Shown: one piece after another, positions 1 to 13,812 of the stretch
How positions within the stretch are numbered: position 1 is the stretch's first letter
How the letters are laid out: every line of letters begins with the position of its first letter
From: Haloechinothrix aidingensis
Lineage (GTDB): Bacteria; Actinomycetota; Actinomycetes; Mycobacteriales; Pseudonocardiaceae
Direction of reading: 5' to 3'
Assembly: GCF_013450155.1 (NCBI RefSeq)
Contig: NZ_JACCKD010000002.1
Coordinates: 734,531-798,530 of the forward strand
DNA: 64,000 nucleotides
Notes under the pieces: generated by a model
What the model was told of the DNA's origin: nothing
What the model saw: only the letters and a program-made list of their open reading frames with translations
Database searches by the model: none
Program-made: the position numbers and the translations under genes

Positions 1-471
1 CGCCGAGCAGGTCGAGCGTCTCGTCCCCGATCGGGTTGACCCCGGACCCGACCGCCAACGTATGCGCCAGATGGACGTGCAGGCACTTCACCCTGTCCGG
101 CATGCCGCCCGCCGTCACCTCGTGGCCGAGGGGCTCGATCGCGTCGCGCGCGGCGAGGTACGACTCGTGCGCACGCCGGTACCGCTCGGCCAGGTCGGTG
201 TCGTGCGCGAGGCGCTCGGTCATCTCGCGCATCACCCCCGATGCCTCGAGCGAGCCGACCAGGGAGCCCAGCCGGGGGCACGTCAGGTAGTACAGCGTGG
301 GAAACGGCGTGCCGTTCTCCAGCCTCGGGTTGGTCTGCACCACGGCCGGATGGCCGCTCGGGCAGCGCGCCGCGACGGCCCGCAACGCGCGCGGCGGCCT
401 GCCCAGCTGCTCGGCGACCACCGCCCGGTCGTCCTCGGTCACCGGCTCGAGTCCGGCGCTGTCCCGTCCAT
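1..471 (-). CDS. DUF501 family protein (3' end cut by window edge)
   Basis: The minus strand is open from an ATG at 471 to the window edge, giving 157 residues without a stop, so the C terminus is missing. The protein begins MDGTAPDSSPVTEDD and carries the segments CPSGHPAVVQTNPRLENGTP, TLYYLTCPRL and CLHVHLAHTLA, which I recognise as the DUF501 family of actinobacteria. A TGA lies four codons upstream of the ATG, so the start is well constrained. It follows the FtsB-like gene and enolase, the same order as Rv1023-Rv1025 of M. tuberculosis, and a ppx-type exopolyphosphatase would be expected beyond the edge. The conserved Cys and His residues are compatible with metal binding, but the molecular function is not known. 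Confidence 0.88.
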
Positions 472-539
472 GCACAGCGATCAGCCTATCGGCCCGCTGC
501 GGGGCGCGACCGGTCGACCACCCGCGTGACGGTCGTACC

Positions 540-1004
540 TCACTCCGTGACGCCTGCCCACACGCGCTCGTACCAGGCCCCGCCCGAGGCACCGTCCTCG
601 CCACCGTCCCCGTCGCCGACGTCGGCGGAGTCCTCGGGCAGCTGGACGATGTACGGGGTCTCGCCCGGCATCACGTACCGCAGCCGCGCCCGCGCCTCGG
701 CCTCCACCTGAACGGGATCCTCCAGCTCGGCCTTGCGCTCCTCCAGCCGCTCGATCTCGGCCTCCAGCCGGCGCTGACGCTCCTCCTCCTGGGAGACCTC
801 CGCCTGCTGGGCGAGGTAGGTGCGCAGCGGCACGGCGAGCGTGAACGCCAGGGTGCACAGCACGATCGCCACCACAGCGGCGCGCCGCGTGGTGGACAGC
901 CCGATAGAGCGCATCGCCCCGGCGACCCGGGCGGCCCCGCCCCGGCGGACGCGCACCGGGCGGCGCGTCCTGCCGGTCCGGCGCGGCCTACTCTCGCCGG
1001 GCAC
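540..1004 (-). CDS. FtsB/DivIC-type septum formation initiator protein
   Basis: This 154-residue protein has an Arg-rich cytoplasmic N terminus (residues 1-41), a single membrane segment (about 42-60), a charged coiled coil (about 64-95, rich in E, R and K), and then the family motif ARARLRYVMPGETPYIV near 104-120. That is the FtsB/DivIC architecture, in which the extracytoplasmic coiled coil pairs with FtsL in the divisome. The tail after residue 121 is acidic and Gly-rich and probably disordered. The start lies seven bases after the enolase stop, so both genes are probably on one transcript; the same pair occurs in mycobacteria (Rv1023-Rv1024). The long basic N terminus could be shorter if translation begins at the internal Met near residue 31. 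Confidence 0.9.
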   Translation of the reverse strand: MPGESRPRRTGRTRRPVRVRRGGAARVAGAMRSIGLSTTRRAAVVAIVLCTLAFTLAVPLRTYLAQQAEVSQEEERQRRLEAEIERLEERKAELEDPVQVEAEARARLRYVMPGETPYIVQLPEDSADVGDGDGGEDGASGGAWYERVWAGVTE

Positions 1005-1010
1005 CGCCGG

Positions 1011-2393
<1,383 letters not shown>

Positions 2394-2439
2394 TCACCCG
2401 TGCGAGGCACGCGGCCACCGCAGGAGCACCGGCGCCGGT

Positions 2440-2922
2440 TCAGTCCGACCTGATCTCCTGCCACCCCGACGGTAGCTCCACGGTATCCGAGGTGTGCTGC
2501 CAGAAGGTCCAGCTGTTGCCACCGATGTCCTGAATGGTGAAGATGCGTGCCCCGTACGGCTGATCCTGCGGCCGCGAGACCTCGATGTCTCCCAGCGCCT
2601 GCTGCACCCGCTCGTGCTGGGCGTCGACATCGTCGACGTAGACGATGTTGAGCTGGCCGACCGGCCCGCTGACACCCTTGGCCTCCCAGTAGTCGGCTCC
2701 GACCCCGGCCAGCTCGATCTCCACGTCGCCCGCCGCGATCGTCGCCTGGAACACGAACCCCGCGGAGTCGACGTAGCGTACCCGCTCGGAGAAGCCGAAC
2801 ACGCGGGTCAGCCACTCCAGCGCCTCCCCGGCGTCGGCGTAGTACAGGTACGGCGCCAGCCCGCGGAAGGACACATCCCCGGGTGCCTTCCAGCCGGCTT
2901 CGTCGTTACTCGCTTCGCTCAT
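2440..2922 (-). CDS. VOC (glyoxalase/bleomycin-resistance) superfamily protein
   Basis: This 160-residue protein has the two-module beta-alpha-beta-beta-beta fold signature of the vicinal oxygen chelate superfamily: APYLYYADAGEALEWLTRVFGF at the start, VQQALGDIEVSRPQDQPYGAR in the middle, and FTIQDIGGNSWTFWQ near the end. Such proteins are small metal-dependent isomerases, dioxygenases or antibiotic-binding proteins; nothing here fixes a substrate, and the PhnB-like spacing suggests the uncharacterised branch. I chose the start MSEASND at 2922; an alternative ATG five codons upstream is poorly placed relative to any ribosome binding site. It stands alone upstream of eno and is not part of the conserved mycobacterial order. 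Confidence 0.85.
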   Translation of the reverse strand: MSEASNDEAGWKAPGDVSFRGLAPYLYYADAGEALEWLTRVFGFSERVRYVDSAGFVFQATIAAGDVEIELAGVGADYWEAKGVSGPVGQLNIVYVDDVDAQHERVQQALGDIEVSRPQDQPYGARIFTIQDIGGNSWTFWQHTSDTVELPSGWQEIRSD

Positions 2923-3058
2923 AGCTTCAGTCCACACATCTCGCCGGTGATTCGTTGCCGGTTGTTCCGGTCACTGCGCCGCACCTCGCCGGAGGCAGGC
3001 ACAGTGCCCGCGTTCGCCGTGGTCCGACGGCAGGAACGTCGGGCGAACCCGAGTTCGC

Positions 3059-3180
3059 GTGATCCGACCGGGACACTACCGCCTCGTCCCTGGTGACCCG
3101 ACGCGGACCAGCACCTCCGGACGACGGGTGATCCGTCCGGGACATACACCCCCGAACAACGGGTGATCCGTCCGGGACCA
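3059..3180. repeat. Four tandem ~35-bp imperfect repeats
   Basis: The core GTGATCCGTCCGGGAC or a close variant begins at 3059, 3093, 3128 and 3163, spaced 34, 35 and 35 bases. The last two copies share 19 identical bases (CGGGTGATCCGTCCGGGAC). The repeats fill the otherwise gene-free stretch of 386 bases between the divergent VOC and TPR genes (2923-3308). I see no coding frame with convincing composition in it. The function is unknown; the position between divergent starts would suit a protein-binding array, but it may equally be inert intergenic repeat. Confidence 0.75.
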
Positions 3181-3308
3181 ACACCGCCAGAGTCAACCAT
3201 GATGCAAACCCGTCGTGTGAAGCGGTACACGCGGGTACCGTCGAGGGCGCTATGGTTCAGCACGACGGGCCGGGCGATGCGCACGGGAAGCAACCGCCGG
3301 AGGCGTGC

Positions 3309-3692
3309 GTGACCGGTGACGGGCAGTCCCACGCCGCCGCGTTCCGCCGCGCGGAGAGCTTGCTCGAGCAGCGCCGACCCCAGGAAGCTCTCGCCGAGCT
3401 CGCCCCGGTACTCGCCGCGGAACCGGACAAACCGAGCGTGCAGCTGGTGGCGGGCCTCGCCTACTTCCGGTCCGCCCAGCTGCACAAGGCCGAGCAGGCA
3501 TTCGCCCGCCTCGTCGAGCACGACCCTTCGGACGACTACGCGCGTTTCGCGCTGGGCAAGACGATGCAGCGGCTCGGCAAGCTCGCCGAGGCGCTCGGGC
3601 ACCTGAAGCTGGCATCGGCCATGAACCCGCTCCCGCACTACCAGGAAACGCTGGGTGAGGTCAGCGCCCGGCTGGCCGTACTGCGGGACTGA
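3309..3692 (+). CDS. Tetratricopeptide-repeat protein
   Basis: The protein of 127 residues contains three TPR-like helical pairs: FRRAESLLEQRRPQEALAEL, VAGLAYFRSAQLHKAEQAF and ARFALGKTMQRLGKLAEALG. It would be a small cytosolic scaffold or chaperone-like adaptor; no catalytic residues are present. I use the GTG at 3309 because CGGAGG lies five bases upstream; the longer version from the ATG at 3252 lacks such a site and adds a low-complexity tail. The gene converges on mazG with about 20 bases between their stops. Its partner cannot be deduced from the sequence. Confidence 0.82.
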   Translation: MTGDGQSHAAAFRRAESLLEQRRPQEALAELAPVLAAEPDKPSVQLVAGLAYFRSAQLHKAEQAFARLVEHDPSDDYARFALGKTMQRLGKLAEALGHLKLASAMNPLPHYQETLGEVSARLAVLRD

Positions 3693-3713
3693 CCACCGCA
3701 CCTACCGGCGCGC

Positions 3714-4742
3714 TCAACCCGGCACGGTGGGCCAGAAGCGACGCCAGCCCGCCTCGTCCAGCGTCGCCGGATCGATGCCCGCCTCCCGCGCGGACGACTC
3801 CGCGGCGCGCAGATCGGCGAGGTACTGTTTGGCCACCGCGCGCAGCGCATCCTCGGGGTCCTCACCGGCACGCTTGGCCTGCGCGGCGATACGGAACAGC
3901 GCGGCACCGGCACCCTCCCGCACCGGCAGCAGCTCCTCCGGAACACCGGCCCGTGCGCTGCGCTGCGCCAGCTTGGCCGCCAGCGCGACCGCGGGCTGGC
4001 CGACCGCCACCCCGTCGACAGCGGAGCCCCTGCCCTTCTCGGTCCGCTTGAGCTCCTCCCAGCGCACCTGCTGCCGCTCCGCCGTGTGCCCGGAATCGGC
4101 CCCGGCGCCCTCGGCGAACACATGCGGGTGCCTGCCGACGAGCTTGGTCACCAGCCCGGCGGCGACAGCATCGATGTCGAACGGATCCACCTCGTGCTCG
4201 GCAGCCAGCCGCGCGTGGAACAACACCTGCAGCAGGACATCGCCGAGCTCCTCGCGCAGCGACTCCCGATCACCCGTCTCGATGGCCTCCAGCAGCTCGT
4301 AGGTCTCCTCAACGAGGTACTGCCGCAGCGACTCGTGCGTCTGGACGCCGTCCCACGGGCACCCGCCCGGCGAGCGAAGGCGGTCCATCACGTGCACGGC
4401 CTCGAGCAGCGGCGGCACATCCGTGCCGATCACGTCGGCCGCCTCGTCGGCGAGCGCCCGCGCGGCCGGGTCGGCGGCGTCGGTCGTCAACAGGACCACG
4501 GGCTCGGCCCGCGCCCGGTCGCACAGCCGCGCCGCCACCGGCGCGGGCCGCGCGTCCGCGGCGCGCGCGATGCCCTCCGGAAGGTCCGGGGCGGCGTACA
4601 CGGCAGCCGCGGCGCGCAACGCCGGTACGGCACCCGCGGGCAACGACTCGCCGAGCGCGGGGGCACACAGCACCACCGCCGTTCCGGGAGCGACCCCGGG
4701 GCCGCTCACCGTGGAGACACCGGCGCCTGCTCGACGGTTCAT
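3714..4742 (-). CDS. mazG: Nucleoside triphosphate pyrophosphohydrolase MazG
   Basis: MazG hydrolyses (d)NTPs to NMP and pyrophosphate and cleans the pool of damaged nucleotides. The core module is clear: MDRLRSPGGCPWDGVQTHES followed by the metal-binding helices YLVEETYELLEAI (about 142-154) and LREELGDVLLQVLFHARLA (about 162-180). The N-terminal ~115 residues are a divergent module like that of the mycobacterial enzyme, and the C terminus is the second, degenerate helical part. Length is 342 residues, against about 325 in M. tuberculosis. The start ATG overlaps the stop of the lipoprotein gene upstream by four bases (ATGA), which implies translational coupling. Confidence 0.93.
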   Translation of the reverse strand: MNRRAGAGVSTVSGPGVAPGTAVVLCAPALGESLPAGAVPALRAAAAVYAAPDLPEGIARAADARPAPVAARLCDRARAEPVVLLTTDAADPAARALADEAADVIGTDVPPLLEAVHVMDRLRSPGGCPWDGVQTHESLRQYLVEETYELLEAIETGDRESLREELGDVLLQVLFHARLAAEHEVDPFDIDAVAAGLVTKLVGRHPHVFAEGAGADSGHTAERQQVRWEELKRTEKGRGSAVDGVAVGQPAVALAAKLAQRSARAGVPEELLPVREGAGAALFRIAAQAKRAGEDPEDALRAVAKQYLADLRAAESSAREAGIDPATLDEAGWRRFWPTVPG

Positions 4743-5701
4743 GGCTCGACGTCACGTGCCGGGATCAGCTCACCGACCGTGTGGTCCTCACTCTCGGCGA
4801 TGTCCACGCCAGCGGGGTCCCAGACCCCGTAGCGCGGGTTGACCTCGACACCGAGTTCCTCGGCGATCGGCGAGAGCATGCGCAGCCCGAGGCTGTAGAG
4901 CATCTGCGGATCGGCCTGCGGGGTCTGGGCGCCGTCCGCATCGCCCTCGCCTCCGCCGACGTCGCGCCCGGTGACCAGGGCGACCAGCCACACCGGCTGC
5001 TGGCTGTTCGGCTGGATCACGGCGACCGTGCCGGACTCCGCACTGAACAGGGCGCTCGTGGCGAGCTCCATCGCCCCTTGCTCGATCAGGTCACCGGGAC
5101 TGAAGGTCTCGTCGATGACGGGTTGCCCTTCCGCCTCGATGATCTCGTTCGCCCGTCCCGGGTCGTCCGCGATCTCCCGGCCGAGTGCCATCGCCTGCTC
5201 GCGCATGGGTTCCTCGGGGGTATCCCCGGTGACCTCGGCACCGACGATATCGACCGACACGCGGTCGATATAGCGCTCGCCGAGCTCCTGCAGCAGCACG
5301 ATGTCGGTGGCGAACCGCTCGATGTACTCCGGAGGGATCCCGACCGCAGCGGGAGCCTCGTCGACCCCGCCCCAGGATTCGAGGATCTCGTCGACGTCTT
5401 CCCGCTCGGCGGAGAGCCCTTCACGTTCGGCGGCCACGTCGAGCAGCTCGTGATGGATATGGGCCCGCAGCACGTGGCGGGAGAACTGCCCGAGGCCGTC
5501 CTGTTCCTCGGCCTGGCGTGCCTCCGGCATGTTGTGCAGCAGCCAGTTCACGTCCTGCTGCACCTGTTCGAGGGAGATCGTCTCGTCCCCGACGATCGCT
5601 GCCGACGAGGCCTTGGTCGGGCCGTTGCCGCATCCGGCGAGCAGCAGCACGGACGAGACGAGCACGATGATCGGTGCGAAGCGACGAATGATCCAGCCCA
5701 C
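4739..5701 (-). CDS. SurA-N-domain lipoprotein (putative periplasmic chaperone/PPIase-like)
   Basis: The N terminus MGWIIRRFAP is followed by a hydrophobic segment and the lipobox LLAGC with Cys24, so the 320-residue protein should be a lipoprotein anchored outside the membrane. Residues ~35-200 (VGDETISLEQVQQDVNWLLHN and the following helices) resemble the SurA N-terminal chaperone domain. A canonical parvulin isomerase domain is not evident, so isomerase activity is doubtful. It occupies the position between mazG and eno that a lipoprotein (lpqU) takes in M. tuberculosis. The stop overlaps the mazG start by four bases. Confidence 0.85.
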   Translation of the reverse strand: MGWIIRRFAPIIVLVSSVLLLAGCGNGPTKASSAAIVGDETISLEQVQQDVNWLLHNMPEARQAEEQDGLGQFSRHVLRAHIHHELLDVAAEREGLSAEREDVDEILESWGGVDEAPAAVGIPPEYIERFATDIVLLQELGERYIDRVSVDIVGAEVTGDTPEEPMREQAMALGREIADDPGRANEIIEAEGQPVIDETFSPGDLIEQGAMELATSALFSAESGTVAVIQPNSQQPVWLVALVTGRDVGGGEGDADGAQTPQADPQMLYSLGLRMLSPIAEELGVEVNPRYGVWDPAGVDIAESEDHTVGELIPARDVEP

Positions 5702-5756
5702 AGCGGTAGCTTCTCATAGCGACGGCGCCGCCCGGCCGGCGGGCCGCGCGCGTCAG

Positions 5757-5815
5757 GGCCCGACACGGGGTGCCCACCGGCCCGACACGGGGTGCCCACC
5801 GGCCCGACACGGGGT
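5757..5815. repeat. 2.7 tandem copies of a 22-bp GGCCCGACACGG repeat
   Basis: Units beginning GGCCCGACACGGGGTGCC start at 5757, 5779 and 5801, each 22 bases long, with the third truncated at the stop codon of the DUF3048 gene. Related GGCCCGACACGG units occur after pth (21395-21499) and after the Kelch gene (60716-60754), always next to gene ends. The family looks like a dispersed intergenic repeat of this genome, possibly helping transcript 3'-end formation. Confidence 0.8.
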
Positions 5816-6840
5816 TAGCGGGGGACGAGCAGGACCCAGAGTTTGCCGTCCTCCGCGTACGGGATCTCCTCGCCGCCCGCTGTGGTCAGCTCCATACCCT
5901 CGTCCCTCGCCGCGCGGGACCACTCGGCATCGAACCTGCGGCCGTCGCGCAGCACCAGGGCCTCGCCCGAGCCGACCGTTCGCGCGACCGGCGACAGCGC
6001 GCCCGTCGAGTCGGTGATTCCCAGGCCCTCCGCGATCGGCACGCGCAGCACCACGACGGTGCCCGCGTCGAGCCGCCCGGACTCGGCTGTGGTGATCGGG
6101 TTCCCGCCGCGCGCGACGAGCCACCGTTGCCGGTCGCCGGACCAGGCGAACTCGTACGACGCGCTCCGGTAGCTCACCCGGTAGCTCCCTGTCGGCTCGC
6201 CACCGTCCGGGGCGGGGCCGGTCGCGAACGGCTCGTCGACGGCAGGGGTGCCGGGCAACCGGTTGGGCCGGGCGTACAGGTTGTGCGGGCTCGGCCGGGA
6301 GCTGTCCCGGTAGAAGCCCCCTGGCGCGTTGCCCGGCGTCGCCAAGCGGAACCCGGCCCCGTACAGCGACGGGCGCAGCTGCGACGCCGAGCCCGAGTAC
6401 GCCAGCACCGGCTCCTCGAACTGGCCGAGCAGCTCGATGTCGGTCTCCCGGGCACTGCGCACCGGGCCGAGGGCGTCGGGGCGCTGCCCCCAGTGCACCG
6501 CGAGCATGCGCGTCAGCCCGCCCTCGACCGGCTCGACGTACATCGCGCCGGCCGAGGCCAGGCCCCGGTACCGGACAGCGCTGCTGCCCGCGTCGATCTT
6601 CGTCACCAGCGCGGGCGGGAACAGCTCCGGCGCGGGAGCGCGTTCCGGCTCGGGCTCCGGTTCCGGTTCCGGTGGCGGCGGATGCTCGGCGGTCGCCGGA
6701 GGCGCCTCCCGCTCGGCCGCCTGCTGTTGCACACCGTCCCGGACCAACCACACCCCGAGCGCGACGACACCGACCACGCCAGCGGCCGCGAGCAGGGCAA
6801 TGAGTGTCTCGAGCGGTTTCCTCAGCACATCACCATTCAT
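5815..6840 (-). CDS. DUF3048 domain (YerB-like) membrane-anchored protein
   Basis: The 341-residue protein has a membrane segment at about residues 13-32 and a Pro/Glu-rich linker (PEPEPEPEPERAPAPE, ~57-72). A globular domain with ALVTKIDAGSSAVRY, GPVRSARETDIELL, AYSGSAS and DRQRWLVARGGNP follows. These match the DUF3048 family (B. subtilis YerB). The domain should face outside the membrane. Function is unknown in the family. Homologues usually stand alone, as here; the gene is an insertion between the mazG region and mfd relative to M. tuberculosis. The start ATG at 6840 has no strong ribosome binding site, so a GTG a few codons inside is possible. Confidence 0.87.
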   Translation of the reverse strand: MNGDVLRKPLETLIALLAAAGVVGVVALGVWLVRDGVQQQAAEREAPPATAEHPPPPEPEPEPEPERAPAPELFPPALVTKIDAGSSAVRYRGLASAGAMYVEPVEGGLTRMLAVHWGQRPDALGPVRSARETDIELLGQFEEPVLAYSGSASQLRPSLYGAGFRLATPGNAPGGFYRDSSRPSPHNLYARPNRLPGTPAVDEPFATGPAPDGGEPTGSYRVSYRSASYEFAWSGDRQRWLVARGGNPITTAESGRLDAGTVVVLRVPIAEGLGITDSTGALSPVARTVGSGEALVLRDGRRFDAEWSRAARDEGMELTTAGGEEIPYAEDGKLWVLLVPR

Positions 6841-6887
6841 ACGGCACAGCTGTGCGCTACGTCACGGACTATGCCCGAATGGTGATC

Positions 6888-7073
6888 TCATCGCAGTGTG
6901 CGGAGGAACGCCCGCCAGGCCGCTGTGCGCATCGACAGGGTGCCGCCGCGCGGGTTCTTGGAGTCGCGAACCAGCACATCCGTGGCCTGCCCGGCGACCT
7001 CCACGCAACCGCCGTTACCCGCGCTGTAGCTGCTCGTGCGCCAGCCGCGCCTGCCTGGCTCGTGGACCGTCAT
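6888..7073 (-). CDS. DUF397 small protein
   Basis: The 61-residue product MTVHEPGRRGWRTSSYSAGN continues with GGCVEVA, VLVRDSKNP and AAWRAFL, which is the DUF397 consensus (W-R-S-S-Y-S-x-x-x-G-x-C-V-E-V-A, then RDSK and W-x-x-F). The ATG at 7073 has GGGGAGAG about six bases upstream, which decides the start; it overlaps the 3' end of the XRE gene by 59 bases. DUF397 proteins are encoded beside XRE-DUF5753 regulators throughout actinomycetes and are thought to act as their partners, in WhiJ-like developmental switches. Confidence 0.92.
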   Translation of the reverse strand: MTVHEPGRRGWRTSSYSAGNGGCVEVAGQATDVLVRDSKNPRGGTLSMRTAAWRAFLRTLR

Positions 7074-7935
7074 GATGGCTCTCCCCATCCGGATAGAGTT
7101 CGGTTGCCAGTGTGGCAATCACCTCCCTCGATTGTTCCTCACCCAGCGCGGTGTCCGCGAGCGCGCGGAGGACGCGCCGGTAGGCGGCGATCTCCTCCGG
7201 CTCCTCCAGGAACAGGCTGGATGTCTCGCTCTCCACATAGGCAACGGGTTCGAACTCGGCGAACTCCATCAGCGTGAAGGAACCGGCGATACCGGCGTGC
7301 GCGCCGAGGTCCAGCGGCACCACCCGCAGCGCGATGTACGGCCGCACCGACATACGCAACAGGTGATGCAGCTGCTCGGACATCACCGCGGCTCCGCCCA
7401 CCGGCAGGCGCAGCGCCGACTCGTGCACGAGGAAGGTGAAGCGCGCCGGGCGGGTACGGCTGAACAGCGCCTGGCGGGCCAGCCTCGCGGCTACGCGGTC
7501 CTCGACCTCGCTGCCCGGCACGTTCGCGATACGTGTGATCACCGCCCGCGCGTACGCGCCCGTCTGCAGCAGCCCCGGCACCAGGGCCATCTGGAAGTCG
7601 TGGATGCGCACCGCCTGGTCCTCGTGGTCGATGAGCGTGCGCAGCTGCTTGGGCAGGCGCGAGCCGTGCTGCTGCAACCAGCCAGGGGTGCCCTTGTCCT
7701 GGCAGAGCCGTAGCAGCCGGTCCCGTTCCCTGCCCGTCACGCGGCAGACGGCGAGGAACGCCGACACGTCCACCTCGTTGCCGCCACGCTTGCCGTTGAG
7801 CAGGCGGGAGACCCTGCTCGGTGACCAGCCGAGCAGGCGGGCGGCGTCCTGGCCGGTGAGCCCGGCCCCCGTCATGGCGCTGCGCAACCCGTCGCCGAGC
7901 TCGCGGCTGCGGATCGTTGTCTGCCGGTCCTCCAT
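7015..7935 (-). CDS. XRE-family regulator with DUF5753 domain
   Basis: The 306-residue protein starts MEDRQTTIRSRELGDGLRSA and has an N-terminal helix-turn-helix (about 12-70; GLTGQDAARLLGWSPSRVSRLLNGK). A DUF5753 sensor-like domain (about 95-285; LVPGLLQTGAYARAVI, FLVHESALRLPVGG) follows. It is the standard partner of the DUF397 gene that follows and overlaps it. Such pairs are numerous in Streptomyces and Pseudonocardiaceae and influence differentiation or secondary metabolism; this copy's targets cannot be read from the sequence. The gene lies upstream of the DUF397 gene in the same direction, and both should be cotranscribed. Confidence 0.94.
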   Translation of the reverse strand: MEDRQTTIRSRELGDGLRSAMTGAGLTGQDAARLLGWSPSRVSRLLNGKRGGNEVDVSAFLAVCRVTGRERDRLLRLCQDKGTPGWLQQHGSRLPKQLRTLIDHEDQAVRIHDFQMALVPGLLQTGAYARAVITRIANVPGSEVEDRVAARLARQALFSRTRPARFTFLVHESALRLPVGGAAVMSEQLHHLLRMSVRPYIALRVVPLDLGAHAGIAGSFTLMEFAEFEPVAYVESETSSLFLEEPEEIAAYRRVLRALADTALGEEQSREVIATLATELYPDGESHHDGPRARQARLAHEQLQRG

Positions 7936-8058
7936 GCGCGCCGACCCTAGCGGGACGACCCGACAGCAGCCGCCATACCAGCACGAACTGTCCCGGATCG
8001 GAGCACGGCGTGTCCCCGTGGCAAGGCAGGTTCGCGCGCGGTTACGCGCGGGCGCGGC

Positions 8059-11652
<3,594 letters not shown>

Positions 11653-11772
11653 GCGGACAGACCCCTGCCCGGGACGACCCGCGCGCAGGGGTACCGCCTC
11701 CAGCTTACGGGTCCGGCGACCGGCGGTGCGCACAGACTGCACACGAGCCGCCGTGCACGCCATCCTGGGGTC

Positions 11773-12996
11773 ATGCGCGCATCACGGCTCGGCCTGGCAC
11801 TCGTCTCGGCTCTCCTGCTCGCTGCCTGCACCGGCAACACCGGCGACGGCGGTGGCCCCGGCGGCCCCGACGGCACCGCGCCGTCGCCCGGGGACAGCGC
11901 CGCCGCCGAGGAGGTGGCCGGTTTCGAGGTCGACGAGATCGCAGGCGGGTTCACCCACCCCTGGGACGTGGGATTCCTACCCGACGGGCGGCTACTCGTC
12001 ACCGAGCGCCCCGGCCGGATCACCCTGCTCGGCAGCGGCGAACCGGGCGCGCGGGCCACCGAGGTGGCCGCTGACCTGGACGACGTGTACGCCGAGGGGG
12101 AGGGCGGCCTGATGGGGATCGCGGTGCACCCGGACTTCGCCGAGAGCCGCGAGTTCACCACCTGCCAGACGCACGGCCCGGGCGGGCAGCCGGCCGACGT
12201 CCGCCTGGTGACCTGGCGGCTGTCCGCGAACGGCACGCGCGCCGAGCACGTCCGCGACCTGGTCACCGGACTGCCGCTGAACCCGAGCGGGCGGCACTCC
12301 GGGTGCAGGCCCGCGATCGGGCCGGACGGCGAGCTGCTGGTGGGCACGGGGGACTCCGCCGACCCGCACGTACCGCAGGACCGCGGCAGCCTCGGCGGCT
12401 CGATGCTGCGCGTCGACCTCGGCACCGGGCAGGGCCTGCCGGACAACCCCTTCGCCGACTCCGGCGACGCCGACGAGCGCAGGATCGCCAGCTACGGCCA
12501 CCGCAACATCCAGGGCGTGGCCGTGCATCCGGATACGGGGCAGGTGCTGATCAGCGAGCACGGCCCCGCCGTGGCCGACGAGATCAACCTGCTCGAACTC
12601 GGCGGCAACTACGGATGGGATCCCGGCCAGGGCGGCACTGTGGACAGCTACGACGAGAACGTGCCGATGACCGACCTCGAACGCTACCCCGATGCCGTTC
12701 CGGCCCTGTGGGACACCGGCGACGACACCGAAGCGATCTGCGGCGCGGCCGTCCTGGACGGCAGGCAGTGGGGCAGGTGGGACGGCGCCCTGGCCGTGGC
12801 GGCGCTGCGCGGCGAGAAACTACTGCTGTTCGGCCTGGACGCGGGCGCAGGGGTCACCGAGGTCGCCGTGCCGGAGGAGCTGGACGGGACGCACGGCAGG
12901 CTGCGGGCCGCGCGCACCGGCCCCGAAGGCGCGCTCTACATCACAACGACCAACGGCGACGACGACACCGTGCTGCGGGTACGGCCACGATCCTGA
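11773..12996 (+). CDS. PQQ-dependent sugar/sorbosone dehydrogenase-like lipoprotein
   Basis: The 407-residue protein has a signal peptide ending in the lipobox LLAAC (Cys19), a Gly/Pro/Ala-rich linker, and a six-bladed beta-propeller of the glucose/sorbosone dehydrogenase family. Diagnostic segments are [64 protein letters not shown] and [20 protein letters not shown]. Family members oxidise aldoses with PQQ as cofactor on the outer face of the membrane. No PQQ biosynthesis genes are in the window, so cofactor supply is unknown. It is divergent from mfd and converges on the TetR gene. Confidence 0.9.
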   Translation: MRASRLGLALVSALLLAACTGNTGDGGGPGGPDGTAPSPGDSAAAEEVAGFEVDEIAGGFTHPWDVGFLPDGRLLVTERPGRITLLGSGEPGARATEVAADLDDVYAEGEGGLMGIAVHPDFAESREFTTCQTHGPGGQPADVRLVTWRLSANGTRAEHVRDLVTGLPLNPSGRHSGCRPAIGPDGELLVGTGDSADPHVPQDRGSLGGSMLRVDLGTGQGLPDNPFADSGDADERRIASYGHRNIQGVAVHPDTGQVLISEHGPAVADEINLLELGGNYGWDPGQGGTVDSYDENVPMTDLERYPDAVPALWDTGDDTEAICGAAVLDGRQWGRWDGALAVAALRGEKLLLFGLDAGAGVTEVAVPEELDGTHGRLRAARTGPEGALYITTTNGDDDTVLRVRPRS

Positions 12997-13023
12997 CCGG
13001 CCCTCGCGGTGCGGCCGCCCGCG

Positions 13024-13695
13024 TTACTCCTCGGGGAACAGCTTCGGTTTGTGCTCCAAATGCGACAGGCCGTTCCATGCGAGGTTGACAAGGTGCGCCG
13101 CGACGTCGTCGCGTTTGGGCTTGCGCGCGCCCAGCCACCACTGCCCGGTCAGCGCCACCATCCCCACCAGCGCCTGCGCGTAGAGCGGGGCGAGCTTGGG
13201 GTCGTAGCCCCGCGCGGAGAACTGCTGGGCGAGGATGTGCTCGACCTGGCTGGCGATATCGTTGAGCAGGCTGGAGAACGTCCCCGTCGAGCTGGCCACG
13301 GGCGAGTCGCGCACCAGGATGCGGAACCCGTCGTGCGACTCCTCCACGTAACCCAGCAGCGCGTCCGCGGCCTGCTGCAACATCGCGCGCGGATGACCAC
13401 CGTGCAATGTGGACACCATCCGGTCGAGCAGCAGGTGCGTCTCGCGGTCCACCACGACCGCGTAGATGCCCTCCTTGCCCCCGAAGTGCTCGTAGACAAC
13501 GGGCTTGGAGACATCCGCCCGGTGCGCGATCTCCTCGATCGACGCGCCCTCGAAACCCTTCTCGGCGAACAACGCCTTCGCCACGTCGAGCAGCTGTTGC
13601 CGGCGCTCGGTACCGGTCATGCGCACACGTGCCACGGGAGCCGCCGGTCGAGTACCGGTGGCAGCTTGCTTCTTCGCGCGTCGTCTGGCCGCCAC
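13024..13695 (-). CDS. TetR-family transcriptional regulator
   Basis: The 223-residue protein has a basic Ala/Arg-rich N-terminal tail, then the TetR helix-turn-helix (RRQQLLDVAKALFAEKGFEG, SIEEIAHRADVSKPVVYEHF; about 31-75) and an all-alpha ligand-binding domain. It holds the place of Rv1019 next to mfd in the mycobacterial order. Its ligand is unknown; the divergence from the nearest lipid gene is small because the acyl desaturase lies 117 bases upstream in the same direction, so lipid-responsive control of that gene is a reasonable guess. The GTG at 13695 is the longest start; the Met at 13620 (MTGTERRQQ) would remove the tail. Confidence 0.93.
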   Translation of the reverse strand: MAARRRAKKQAATGTRPAAPVARVRMTGTERRQQLLDVAKALFAEKGFEGASIEEIAHRADVSKPVVYEHFGGKEGIYAVVVDRETHLLLDRMVSTLHGGHPRAMLQQAADALLGYVEESHDGFRILVRDSPVASSTGTFSSLLNDIASQVEHILAQQFSARGYDPKLAPLYAQALVGMVALTGQWWLGARKPKRDDVAAHLVNLAWNGLSHLEHKPKLFPEE

Positions 13696-13812
13696 GCCGC
13701 TACCCTACCGACGCCGGGCGAGCGCGCCTCCGGACGGGCGTGGCACGGGACGGCCCGCGGCAGTACTCGCCAGGCTGTTCGCCACGCCGCCGCCCGCGCT
13801 GTCCCGGCACGG

